From the NCBI RefSeq assembly GCF_031877795.1, contig NC_133970.1:45297538-45361537 (forward strand): 64,000 nt of DNA, in the 5' to 3' direction. A model generated the notes under the pieces. That model worked only from the letters and a program-made list of their open reading frames with translations, was not told where the DNA came from and did no database searches. The position numbers and the translations under genes are program-made. The stretch is from Strix aluco (taxonomy: Eukaryota; Chordata; Aves; Strigiformes; Strigidae). Positions 12,231-22,025 of this stretch are shown piece by piece (the first letter of the stretch is position 1; each line of letters begins with the position of its first letter).

Positions 12231-14496
12231 CTATGAAGATACTTCTATACAGAACTTCCACTGAAAACATAATACAATTGTTCATAGTTCACATAGTTAG
12301 GTCTTTATAGACTTGTAGCACTGCTTAATGAAAGACATATGCAAGCAAATTAAGTCTTTTTTTTCTGAACTTCACCTAATTTGACATTGAAAGTGTAAAC
12401 TGAAAGCCTAAGATGAAAACTTAAAACTTGCATTTATAGAGCTGCCTAGGAGTTGCTTCTACTACAGCCCAAACCTAACATTTAACAATGGATCAATTAT
12501 GAGAATATGTGGTCTTAACAATACATCAGATAATGAAGACTTAAAACTTTTAAAAGTAGTTCTGCAGTAGAACTAGTTTAACTACTTACCCCAGATAACT
12601 TTGTCCCCTTCTATCACGAGGCCAAGCTCACACATTCACCTCAATGATGGTACCTTTGGTAATTACACCCAGTATTGTATACAAAGAAGAAGAAGGATTC
12701 TTTTTTACATTGAGAACAGGTAGGCAGAAAGTAGCTTTAAGTTCAGCATGTACAATGTACCTTCTTGAAACATAAGCCCTGTTGCATAAAGAGTGTTAGA
12801 ACAAGTTACTATTTGCTTTAAGCCCTCATGACTAATCTAGTTTAACACTTTTAGCATTGTGTCCTCAGCTTTATATGTTTTAAGAGACTGGGAAGAATGA
12901 AACACCTAGAATATAGAATGCTATCTGCCTACTACAGAATGCCAGATTTGTTTAAAAACCTGATTAATAACAAGATAAAGCTTTCTGTGTATATTTTCAG
13001 GATGCCAATTTTTAATAGTAGTACAAGCAGAATACTTGCTACTTCAGATGGCTTCTATTCCATGAAGAAATTAGGAGTTTATGGAAAAGCATTTAACAGT
13101 GCTAGTGGTTTTTAAGACTAGAAATTTTTCCTTTATTCTTGTAAAACTGAAAAACCTCTCACATACTGTAAAATATTAAATACCCATCTCTTATAACACT
13201 TTCTATCTAGTGACCTGTGCTTTGTAAAGAGGACTTCACCACTAAGTACCATAACCTTTTCTGTGTCAATAAAAATTTATCCAAGGCTCTGTGTAAGATG
13301 ACTGTCAAAATAGTAATGAGGTATGATCCAACAGGCAGCCTGTATAGTGATTCTGTTGATTCCTGTAAGGAAACAGGAACAGGTATTTATAGAAAAACTA
13401 CACTATCTTAGTGAATCTAATTTTTCCTCCTGTGCACTGCCAGGAAGCTAGAGCCCATATGCTCTTCCTGCAGTCGTGTAAGAAAAGACCAGGCTGGAGG
13501 CATAGCATTTCCCTTGCATACGGTCACCTCTGCTTCAAGCTTACTTAACAAGCCACAAGGAGGGAGTTCTGGAGTCCTAGGACAGAGTTGGCTTCTGCAG
13601 CTGACAGAATCAGAGCAGCTTGAAAAAGACATAAGCTTCCAATTTTAAAAACTATTCAAAGTGCCTCTGCTAAAGACCTTCCCATGCTAATTTGACAGCT
13701 CATAGCTTTAACTTACTGGCATCATCTGAGTTATGGGAGTAAGAGTTGAGATACTTCAATACAGATTGTGACTGCAGGGGCATCTCCCCACCCTCAGGCT
13801 ATTCTAAGTTTATATTTCTGCAAGGAAACTAATAAGAATGTTCTACATCAGTAGTAATCCAGTGCATTATCATAGAAGAAAGTTTCCTTACCACAGGATC
13901 TCAAAGCAGTAAGTCTAAAGAATTATTCCTTAAATGTTCTTTAAGTCTCAAGAACATTACCATTGGTTGAATGAATCATTTGTATTTAAGAGGCTTCCTA
14001 GTAAAGCCATCTCAAATAAACCAAACTTTTGTAACCGTTCTCTTCCAGGCCGCTTTCTTTCTCTTTCCTGTATGAATCACTTTTGAAACTTGTTTCTCCT
14101 GTGTGTTTCTGCACAGACCTTTGGAACAGGAAGCTCCTATTTCCCTGGGGGAGGGGGAGATAAGAAAAAGTCAACAGTCTTACATGCAGCACTGATACAT
14201 GAAAGGGGACAACCAAAGCATAAAATAAAATTTCCCTAAAGAGTAGTGGTAGACATACTTTTTATACAACTTATAGCTACTTATTTTAACTAGCATTTAA
14301 AGTTATGAAAGATCAAGATATTGCATATGCTTACTTTGTCCTAGATTGTTCAATTATTCAGGGTTTCAGGTTTTGTACAATATCAATATTTAGAGTTTGC
14401 TTGTAGACTGTAAGTCACCTCAGCATCAGCAACACAAAGTGGTCATTGGCACAAGTAATAGTAAGCATCTGAATTTTATTACAGTTACTTACAGCT
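12231..14496. other. Gene-free unique sequence
   Basis: No supported gene. I looked here in particular for further NSA2 exons on the minus strand and saw none. Confidence 0.5.
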
Positions 14497-15062
14497 TTGC
14501 CTTTCCTTTCCTTTCCTTTCCTTTCCTTTCCTTTCCTTTCCTTTCCTTTCCTTTCCTTTCCTTTCTTTCCTTTCCTTTCCTTTCCTTTCCTTTCCTTTCC
14601 TTTCCTTTCCTTTCCTTTCCTTTCCTTTCCTTTCCTTTCCTTTCCTTTCCTTTCCTTTCCTTTCCTTTCCTTTCCTTTCCCTTCCCTTCCTTCCCTTCCC
14701 TTCCCTTCCCTTCCCTTCCTTCCCTTCCCTTCCCTTCCCTTCCCTTCCCTTCCCTTCCCTTCCCTTCCCTTCCCTTCCCTTCCCTTCCTTCCCTTCCTTC
14801 CCTTCCCTTCCTTCCTTCCCTTCCCTTCCCTTTCCCTTCCTTCCCTTCCCTTCTCTTCTCTTCTCTTCCTCTTCTTCTCTTCTCCTTCTCTTCTCTTCTC
14901 TTCTCTTCTCTTCTCTTCTCTTCTCTTCTCTTCTCTTCTCTTCTCTTCTCTTCTCTTCTCTCTTTCTCTTCTCTTCTCTTCTCTTCTCTTCTCTTCTCTT
15001 CTCTTCTCTTCTCTTCTCTTCTCTTCTCTTCTCTTCTCTTCTCTTCTCTTCTCTTCTCTCAT
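14497..15062. repeat. Pentanucleotide polypyrimidine satellite, three unit types in series
   Basis: About 566 bp that is nearly pure pyrimidine on the plus strand. The unit changes along the tract: TTTCC from about 14497 to 14690, TTCCC from about 14690 to 14850, and TTCTC from about 14850 to 15060, with occasional phase slips. Long open frames across it on both strands (Phe/Leu/Ser/Pro on plus, Arg/Glu/Lys/Gly on minus) are products of the repeat and not genes. Confidence 0.97.
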
Positions 15063-15897
15063 GTTAGAGAGAACCTTAGCCCAGGACTGGTCCTCTCTGT
15101 CCAGCAGGTATGCTGGTACAGCTCCTTTAGGTGTTTTTTTTCATCATTCTTTTCCTTTGTACTTCTCTTTTCATGCATTTTAATGCTGCAAGGAAAGAAA
15201 CCCAGTATTTTCTTTAAAACCCACTCAGTATTAAGCACATTTTTATATATGATATCCTTTTAACTTAGCTTGTACCTGCTCAAAATTTTCTTTTAAAAGA
15301 GATATTTGAAAACAAGTACATATTTATGCTTAAGGAATAATCCTAAGTACTTTTCAAGATAAACAATTTCATTTAATTTAACAACTGACAGACTACACAG
15401 TGCATAAAAGCTTGTCAATTCCTATCAAGATAGGGACACGAGACATTCATCTTACTAAGTAATTTCTGAATGGCTTAAAACAAGCAGCTTAACTCTCAAA
15501 GCCAAGCACTTTGAGAGACAGTAGCCTTCCTCTCTGAAAAAAAAATAGCATGTTACTACTCTTCTGAGATTTGATGGCAATGCTTACAAATCTGAGGAAC
15601 GTGTGTGTATGTGTGTAAAAGGGGTCATGTTTCATTAATTTTGAGGGCAGGGGGAGAGAAGACTGACAAACTAGTTAACAAACACAATACCTTTACAAGT
15701 AGCAGAGAAAAACAACTGTCTACTCTTGGAAAACAATGAAAACAACAAGGTGGATAGATATTAAGTTCATTAGCAATAAATGAATATTGCTAATATTCAC
15801 AATGTAATGATAATAATATTTATATACAAGAATTATATTATTATATAATAATATAATCATATTATAGTAATTACAATAATATATTGTAAACATTATG
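15063..15897. other. Unique sequence ending in an AT-rich tract
   Basis: No gene. From about 15770 the sequence becomes runs of AATAAT/ATTATA with local palindromes, and this tract is interrupted by the solo LTR at 15904. Confidence 0.6.
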
Positions 15898-15903
15898 ATA
15901 AAT

Positions 15904-16280
15904 TGTGGGGATTCTAAAGGATTTCCTGCTGGGAAATCGGCATGTGAGCAATCCTGCATATGAGCAAGACTGGCAAAGCCTCAGCTTCGGCGAGGATGTG
16001 ACGAGGAGATGACCCTGGAAGAATGAGGAAGAACCCAGGAAGTTAAACAACTTCAGGGTGTGGGTCTGGGCAGAGAAGAAGTTTGTACAATGTCGAGGTG
16101 GCAGTTCTCAGCCAATCAGAAGAGAGCTTAAGGAGCATGTGCAAAGCTAACTGTCCAATCAGAAAGAATTATACCATGTGATTGTATCTTGTGATTTTCA
16201 CCTGCATTATAAAAGGCTTGTCCACCATAATAAAGTAGGCATTGCATAATCACTGTGTGATCATGTGCATAGCTCCCACA
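15904..16280 (+). mobile_element. Solo LTR with perfect 6 bp target duplication
   Basis: The 377 bp element begins TGTGGGGA and ends CTCCCACA, which are inverted ends. It is flanked by ATAAAT at 15898-15903 and 16281-16286. It holds two CCAATCAG boxes (about 16097 and 16156), a TATA-type ATTATAAAAGG (about 16207) and AATAAAG (about 16230). The 6 bp duplication points to an alpha- or betaretrovirus-type integrase. No internal genes remain. Confidence 0.93.
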
Positions 16281-16286
16281 ATAAAT

Positions 16287-16792
16287 TATTAATAACAAAT
16301 TATAAATAAATTCTAATAATATAATAATATAATATTGTCAATAGCTTGATATTGTAATTTATCCTGGAAGACAAGCCTCATGTTCTGCTCAAACACTGTG
16401 TTACTGTACTTTTTCTATTAACACAAGTTTAAAAAACACCTGTTGCCTCTCACTACACTAATACAGCTGTCACTGTAAAAACCTTGAGTAAATACATTCA
16501 TATTTTTTGGTCATAATTACATCAGTCATCACTACTGCTAATTATCACTTATCTTAAGGAATGCTTTTAGGTGCAGAATTGTTAACTGCTAATGGTAAAC
16601 ATCCATTAAGAGAGGAAGTCAGAAATGTCTTCATTGTGACAAAACCCACTTTCTCCTACAAACTGAGTGCTATTTAAAAGTATAATGTATGACTCAAGTA
16701 ATAAGTAGTTCTTTATAAATATATTAACATCTAATCTCATCCTTCAAATGTAAGGATGACTGGACAGTGTCAGAGATGAGGCAGGTACTCAC
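16287..16792. other. AT-rich intron or flank of NSA2
   Basis: The AT-rich tract interrupted by the solo LTR resumes at 16287. No exon-like sequence was seen before the NSA2 exon. Confidence 0.5.
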
Positions 16793-16976
16793 ATCTTCTT
16801 TATCTGAATCTTCTCAGCATGCCGGTGCTTGTGGTAGAGCTTGGCCCTCAGCTTGATCATCTTCTTGGCCTTCCTGGACTACTTGTGAGCCTTGCGGCCT
16901 TCCTTATTCTCCTCTTGTGGTAGTCCAGGCAGTAGCCATAGTGCTCACGGTGCAGCTCAATGTACTCATTCTGCGG
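16793..16976 (-). pseudogene. NSA2: NSA2 exon 2 remnant (ribosome biogenesis factor), frameshifted
   Basis: The minus strand has a splice acceptor (CACACAG) at about 16977-16983, then codons for PQNEYIELHREHYGYCLDYH, the highly conserved N-terminus of NSA2 (TINP1), a nucleolar factor of 60S ribosome assembly. The frame then shifts: frame 0 ends at a TGA at 16857-16859. The original frame resumes as RKAKKMIKLRAKLYHKHRHA after a TAG at 16879-16881. A good donor (AT/GTGAGTA) ends the exon at 16793. Family proteins are about 260 residues, and the later exons were not found to the left. The exon lies divergent to GFM2, as in other vertebrates. It is a pseudogene, most likely the decayed W gametolog. 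Confidence 0.85.
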
Positions 16977-17600
16977 CTGTGTGCACAAGAAGCGCGGTGA
17001 GCAGGTAATGGCAGCTGAGGTCAGCGCTGCCCTGTCACCCAGGCCCCGCGCTGCTGGGACACGCCGCGGGAGCCTGAGTAGGCCTCAGCGTGACAGTGGC
17101 ACCCTTAGTGTGGGACAACAGGGCCATCTCAGCTGCCTTCACCCTCCCCTGCCCCATCACCCCCATCTCGGCCTCCACCACTGCGACAGCAACGGCCCCA
17201 CAACACCTCCCCATGCTCTGTCAACCCAGCAGCCTCCTCCACAGTGAAAAGGGTGGGTAAGCTGAGAAGTGGCCCTGGCTGGAAATGCTCCCTCATGGCA
17301 CTTTGGTTCCTCCTAGCAGAGAGGTGGTGGTCCACATACCTTGAGGGTTTCGCTCCTGCCTTCGCAGGACCAGGAAAAGGAAAAAACGAAATGGGAAAGG
17401 CTGGGGCTGTCAGGTTCGGGTGGGAGTATGGAACTTGGAGCGGTTAGGTGGTGGGGCCCATGGGAAAAGGAAGAATGAGCATGCCTTCTAGCAGCATGTA
17501 GTACCGTTACTGTCCTGGCTAGGGCTGGGCCTGTGCCCATCACAGCCCCTAGATGCCTTTCTGCTCTGTAAGCCAAGGTTTGGCCTTTTTAAAGTTCCTC
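16960..17600. promoter_or_regulatory. CpG-rich block, likely relic of the shared NSA2/GFM2 promoter
   Basis: The sequence is clearly more GC- and CpG-rich than its surroundings and lies exactly between the NSA2 exon (minus) and the GFM2 exons (plus). In other vertebrates these genes start head to head from one CpG island. No first exons could be assigned. The open frames over the block show no recognisable protein. Confidence 0.55.
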
Positions 17601-18442
17601 ATCTAGAGGTAAAAGATAATGTAGGGGCCAGCTGAGTAATGCGCAAGTGGTTCGTAATACGTCAGGTAGGGGAATGTAAGTTTGCAAGGCATCGTTTGCA
17701 TAACTGGGGAACGGCCGCCTGGGCCACTTATGGAGCTCAGTGAGGTGGACTTATAATTGATAGTGTGAAGGCACTACTTCTTTTCCTGCTTTCTTGTGTA
17801 GCAAACTATAGCAGTGACTGTAGAAAATGGATATTTGGCTCATAAGATGAGGGGGTGGAAGTGAGCCATATGCAAGTTTCCTTTATCGTGAAACTCTACC
17901 ATGAAGCATAAAATCAGTAGAATTGTATATTGCTGGCTCCTTAAATAAGCAGGAATCAGCTAGGAATATTTCTGAAGCTTCTGCACTTGGGCATTGTGTC
18001 ACAGTGTTTTTGGCAATGCTTAAAAGCTTGTAGTATTTAATATTTTCTTTTATTTCTCCTCCAAAAGCTTACTTTTCCCTGATCCACCTCCTTTAAGATC
18101 AGAAGAGCTATTTATGCTTCACTGATTGGTAATCGGGACTCTAGAGCTTATTTGAGTGTGAGTGTAAACTGATGTTAAATTTTTTTGCTTTACTGGTTGT
18201 AAATTTCTTAGAGAAATATGTTTGGTGTTTTGTGGACATATAGTTATGCTGCATTTTTAAGGCTTAATAACATTATTTTTACAGATCTGACACTGATTTA
18301 ACCTGCAAAGCAGTAACCTGAAAAACAGTAACCTGATCTAGCTTGAAAAACAATTAAGTTTCATGATTGATTTATGTGGAAGTAGTATAGTTACCTGCTT
18401 TCTGTCATAAACCTTTTGTACAATATTTACTTATCTTGGCAG
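17601..18442. other. Intron or 5' flank of the GFM2 relic
   Basis: Unique sequence. No earlier GFM2 coding exon could be identified. Confidence 0.4.
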
Positions 18443-18524
18443 GGAACAGCTTTAGAAACAGGAGCCAGAATACTGAGAATTATGAGGAAATCTTCAGTGA
18501 ACACATTGAAGTTATCAAGTTGAG
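18443..18524 (+). pseudogene. GFM2: GFM2 candidate exon a
   Basis: The exon has an acceptor (TTGGCAG) at 18436-18442 and a donor AG/GTAAAC at 18525. It reads NYEEIFSEHIEVIKLR with two bases left over, which fits the phase of the next exon. Similarity to the family is weak here, so it is the least certain of the seven. The start codon and mitochondrial targeting signal are not seen upstream. Confidence 0.5.
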
Positions 18525-18769
18525 GTAAACTTTTTCCCAAATTTTGGTACTTTATCTGTGAGTGAAAGAAATATTCGGGTTACTCCGAGTAAACAATTTT
18601 ATTTATTTTTTCATCTTTAGTTTAACAATTGTTATCCAAACAGAATACATAATTTCACGTTGGGATTGGGCTTCACATAAGTCAGAATGTGGAAGCTGGT
18701 CAACATTATAAAAACATTACTGAATAAAAAAAATTACTGCAGTAAAGGCAATGTTTTTGCTTTATGCAG

Positions 18770-18864
18770 AATCCATAACATCGGCATTATGGCCCACACT
18801 GATGTAGGGAAAATTACAATGACAGAGAGAATGCTATATTATTCTGGATACATAAGAACACTTG
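18770..18864 (+). pseudogene. GFM2: GFM2 exon b (P-loop)
   Basis: Acceptor TTATGCAG. It encodes [20 protein letters not shown], equivalent to the G1 motif of translational GTPases, with the essential Thr after Lys replaced by Ile. The only in-phase end is CTTG/GCATTG, a GC donor of poor context, and it also removes one codon relative to the family. Confidence 0.8.
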
Positions 18865-19875
18865 GCATTGTTTGTATTACTTTTTGTATTTCAGTAGCTT
18901 TGAGACATTTAATAGTACACAATAACATGCAATGCAGTTAGAGGTTGCTGGTAGAATGCTTAACGTAGAAGCCAGTTGTTTCAAAGTTGTGATGCAATAT
19001 AATGAAATTCTAATGCACTTTATATTCTAAGGCAGTTGTACTTTGAGAGATCATAGATAAATATTTTTCTTTTACTTTTAGTGCATTATGATTTATTTCC
19101 CATTTAATTAGAGGTTCTCCTTGTTTTACATATTGTTAATTGGCCATTCTGGTAAAGCCATTTCTTCATTTCTTTTGACCTGTAAAGAAACCAGATTAAC
19201 AAAAAGTAACCATTTCTTTTGAAAGCCATAGCACAAGAAGAATTCCTTGCTTCAACAACTCTCACAAAAATCTTCAAGATTGAAAGAGCCACAGCAGCCT
19301 CCATTTCTGCTACCTTTTGACCTTTTAAATTTAATTCCCTGTTCTCTACTGTGTATGAGAAGGTTAGAAGATGTTAGGTCTGTGGAGCAGTTGAACTTGG
19401 TGGCCTGTTTGAAAATGTGGAACTGCTCTTGTTAAAAATTTAAAAAAAACCAAACCCACAAACAAAACCAAACCTCTTACTTGTTTGTGTTTGTTTTTTT
19501 TTAAAAACTCAATTAACTTTTATTTACTAAATTTTAAAGTGTCAGGTTCCATAAAATAAGTACATCCAGTTTTTTTAAAACTGTTGTTTATTTATGATTT
19601 TGGACTTTGCTTTAATTTTTAAGTTTCTCACAGTGTTACCTAGGATTAAGAACAACAAAAAAGGTTGTTGGAATTGCAGAGCATTTGTTCCCTAGAAAGG
19701 GAGCCTGAGTAAACTAGCTGACATTATAATTCTATGAAAAAGGCTAGTTTTTCATAGCTTATACATATACAAAAGGGACAGTATTTCCAAATATCTCTCA
19801 GCATCCTTATTCCAAGACAACTTCAGCTTTTTAATTATTTGCATACCCACCTGTAATCCTGCTTCCTATTCACAG
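18865..19875. other. GFM2 intron
   Basis: Unique intronic sequence without repeats or open frames of note. Confidence 0.6.
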
Positions 19876-20001
19876 ATGTTGATGATGGGGACACAGTGAC
19901 AGATTTTATAGTACAAGAGCGAGAACATGGTATTACCATTCAGTCTGCTGCTGTTATGTTTGACTGGAAAGACTACAGAATCAATCTGACTGACACCCCA
20001 G
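19876..20001 (+). pseudogene. GFM2: GFM2 exon c (G2 and G3)
   Basis: Acceptor TATTCACAG and donor CAG/GTACTA. It encodes [20 protein letters not shown], then [12 protein letters not shown] and a terminal DTP-G, covering switch I (GITIQS) and the start of switch II. The exon is well preserved. Confidence 0.88.
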
Positions 20002-20200
20002 GTACTACGCTTTAGCATTATTCACATTATTAGGAGAGAGTAGATGATGTGGGGTGTTGTAGAATGTAAGTCTTCATTTTAAATATGGTGCGATATTTAA
20101 TTGGTTGAATTGCTGCAGTAAAAAGGCTTATATTGAGCTCTGTTCAGCTTTTCTTTTTAGTTTCCACACTAAATTGCTCTCAGATCTGTGATTGCAATAT

Positions 20201-20206
20201 AACAAT
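20201..20206. repeat. Target site duplication AACAAT, left copy
   Basis: AACAAT immediately outside the left LTR. The identical hexamer is at 28113-28118. Six bases is usual for alpha- and betaretroviral integrases. Confidence 0.95.
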
Positions 20207-20638
20207 TGTCGGGGTCACCATTAGCCGGGGTCCTTATTTCTCCGTGCGGGAACAGAAATGACGCAACACCAATGTGATGATCAGGTCGTCCATCTTTTTT
20301 TTATTCCTTTTCTGGTTACATTTATATTCTACTAAGTTCCGTACACGCACTCATCTATCTTCTAATAGGCTACAGGTCATCTACACGCGCTGTTCACGCG
20401 CCTCTACAAGCATTTGCATTGGTTAATTGCAATTAGCACGTAAAGCCCAAAACTTGCCAAAACTCCCTTATCTCATACCCTGTTTTGCTCAGACTTGTGT
20501 GCTTTTGCTGACCACAGGTGTTTCTCACTTATCTGCTATCTTGTGTGTTTTTGCCAGCCTTATTTTGCTGGCCTTGTCTTCGTCCTTGCATTCTTCTGTC
20601 TGCACTAACTTTCTCCCAGCGCGGCCCAGACTCCTACA
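20207..20638 (-). repeat. 3' LTR of ERV-B
   Basis: 432 bp, minus strand TGTAGGAGTC ... CCCCGACA. TATAAA at about 20321-20327 and AATAAA at about 20299-20304 (both minus). It is almost identical to 27683-28112 apart from a handful of substitutions and small gaps. Confidence 0.95.
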
Positions 20639-20660
20639 TCTCCCCCTTTTTTTTTTTATT
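20639..20660 (-). promoter_or_regulatory. Polypurine tract of ERV-B
   Basis: The minus strand reads a run of A, then GGGGGAGA, ending directly at the TG of the 3' LTR. This is the plus-strand priming site and confirms the LTR boundary. Confidence 0.9.
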
Positions 20661-21832
20661 TTATTTGCTCAGCCAAACTTTGCAGCATCCTCTGCAAACA
20701 TTGGAACAAGCAAGGAAGAATCAACATCAAAAGCAGCAATACCATCAGTACCATCAATGCTCCTTTGACCAATGTTTGTAACCAACCTCTCAGTCCGAGA
20801 TCAATGAGCCAATCTGAAAAGGGGCCATGTCCCTCTGTAATATGTTTCATGTTATGTTGCATTTTCGCTAATCGTTGGTGTATGCTCTGCGAATGGTCAG
20901 ACAAATTAAAGCAACACATTCCTTCAAAATCTTCACATCTATGCCCATGTGCCAATAATAAAAATCTACAGCAGCACGATTTTGCAAAGTAGCATGCCTA
21001 ACACTATCAACATCAGTAAGCAGCGCACTCAGCATTTGCGAAGTTAGATTAAATTGCTTTTCACTCCAACATGCTAATCTACGTATGTATTTTCGCATTT
21101 CTGGCAGCCATTCCTTGCGGAAAGAAGAAAGAAGTAGCTATAACAGTGGCTAATGAAGATAGCCGCACCTTGTCGTTGCAGGTGTCGTCAAAGGTTCGAA
21201 CAGATCCGCGTGATCTTATCCTTGTGCACCTGCCAACTTCGAGGAACGTTTATTCCAACACCACAGCTCCTATCCACGACCTTATTATTTTGCCTAATAC
21301 ATTGCAAAGCTAAGCGTTTACAAAGCTCAAAACTAATTTCTGCTAAAACTCTTTGCCCAAGATCTTCAATTAGGCTTAAAGCCCTAGAAAACGGCTGTTG
21401 TTCTCTAAAACTCTAATCTGTCCTTCTGTACTAACAGCTAATCGCTGATATACTGACCTACCTATAAAATCAGACAACCAATCTGCTTCGGTAAAAGATA
21501 ATCTGGTCAGCACACAAGTGACATTTATACACACTTTCCCGATCATGCGCACGTGTGACTCTCCAAGTTGCCCTGTCACACCATGCACAATGTATAAAAA
21601 CCCAAGGTCGACAGTTTAGACCATGTTCCGTACTAGCTGTGTCATGTTCTTCAAGCTGTTTTATGGTGAGCGGCTGTGTTCGAATAGCCGCATAAAATGA
21701 CTGCAGGTTCGGTAAAAGACACAGAACTTCACTGTTCGCTGGATGTAGTGCCGTTAACAACGGCGTCAGGACCAAGTTCAATCGATGTTGGTGTCTCTGG
21801 AGTGCCTCGGGATGCAGGGTTGGTGTCGTCAT
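20656..21832 (-). pseudogene. env: env of ERV-B, shortened SU with ALV/gamma-type TM
   Basis: The first frame (21470-21832) overlaps the end of pol and carries an env N-terminus with several cysteines. The frame then changes at least twice. At 20868-21098 a TM segment has [20 protein letters not shown] and the immunosuppressive-type LQNRAAVDF. After another frame change 20656-20955 has CEDFEGMCC (CX6CC, covalent SU-TM link) and a membrane span of Val/Leu/Met residues. Only about 1.2 kb lies between pol and the LTR, against about 1.8 kb in ALV, so much of SU is missing. The gene cannot give a working envelope. Confidence 0.85.
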
Positions 21833-22025
21833 TCTTTGCGATCCATGGTTTCACCCACTTTGCGGGGGCCCACTTGGGTGGATCACTACCTGTGGAAACA
21901 CAAGCATAACCTCTTCCCCAAGTTAGCAACTGCATAGGTCCCTCCCATTGCCCAGATTGAGGGGAATACAATTGCACTTGAATTTTTTGAAAAGAATAAT
22001 CATGCTTGTTTGTTTGCATATGTAT
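21729..22025 (-). pseudogene. pol: Integrase C-terminal domain of ERV-B beyond the stop
   Basis: In frame with the main pol sequence but separated from it by the stop at 22026. The SH3-like DNA-binding domain reads QLYSPQSGQWEGPMQLL and then KWAPAKWVKPW. It overlaps the start of the env frame. Confidence 0.88.

Noticed and set aside
14397-15263. Long open frames on both strands (288, 228 and 215 codons)
   Set aside because: They are translations of the pentanucleotide repeat, which has no stop codon in several frames. No protein family is involved.
15780-16340. AT-rich palindromic tract as a replication origin or matrix attachment site
   Set aside because: It is simple ATAATAT repetition interrupted by an LTR. 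Nothing specific supports a function.
16960-17576. Several 65-95 codon frames over the CpG-rich block
   Set aside because: GC-rich DNA has few stop codons. No similarity is recognised and they overlap one another on both strands.
21697-21909. Plus-strand 70-codon frame in ERV-B
   Set aside because: Antisense to the pol-env overlap, no similarity.
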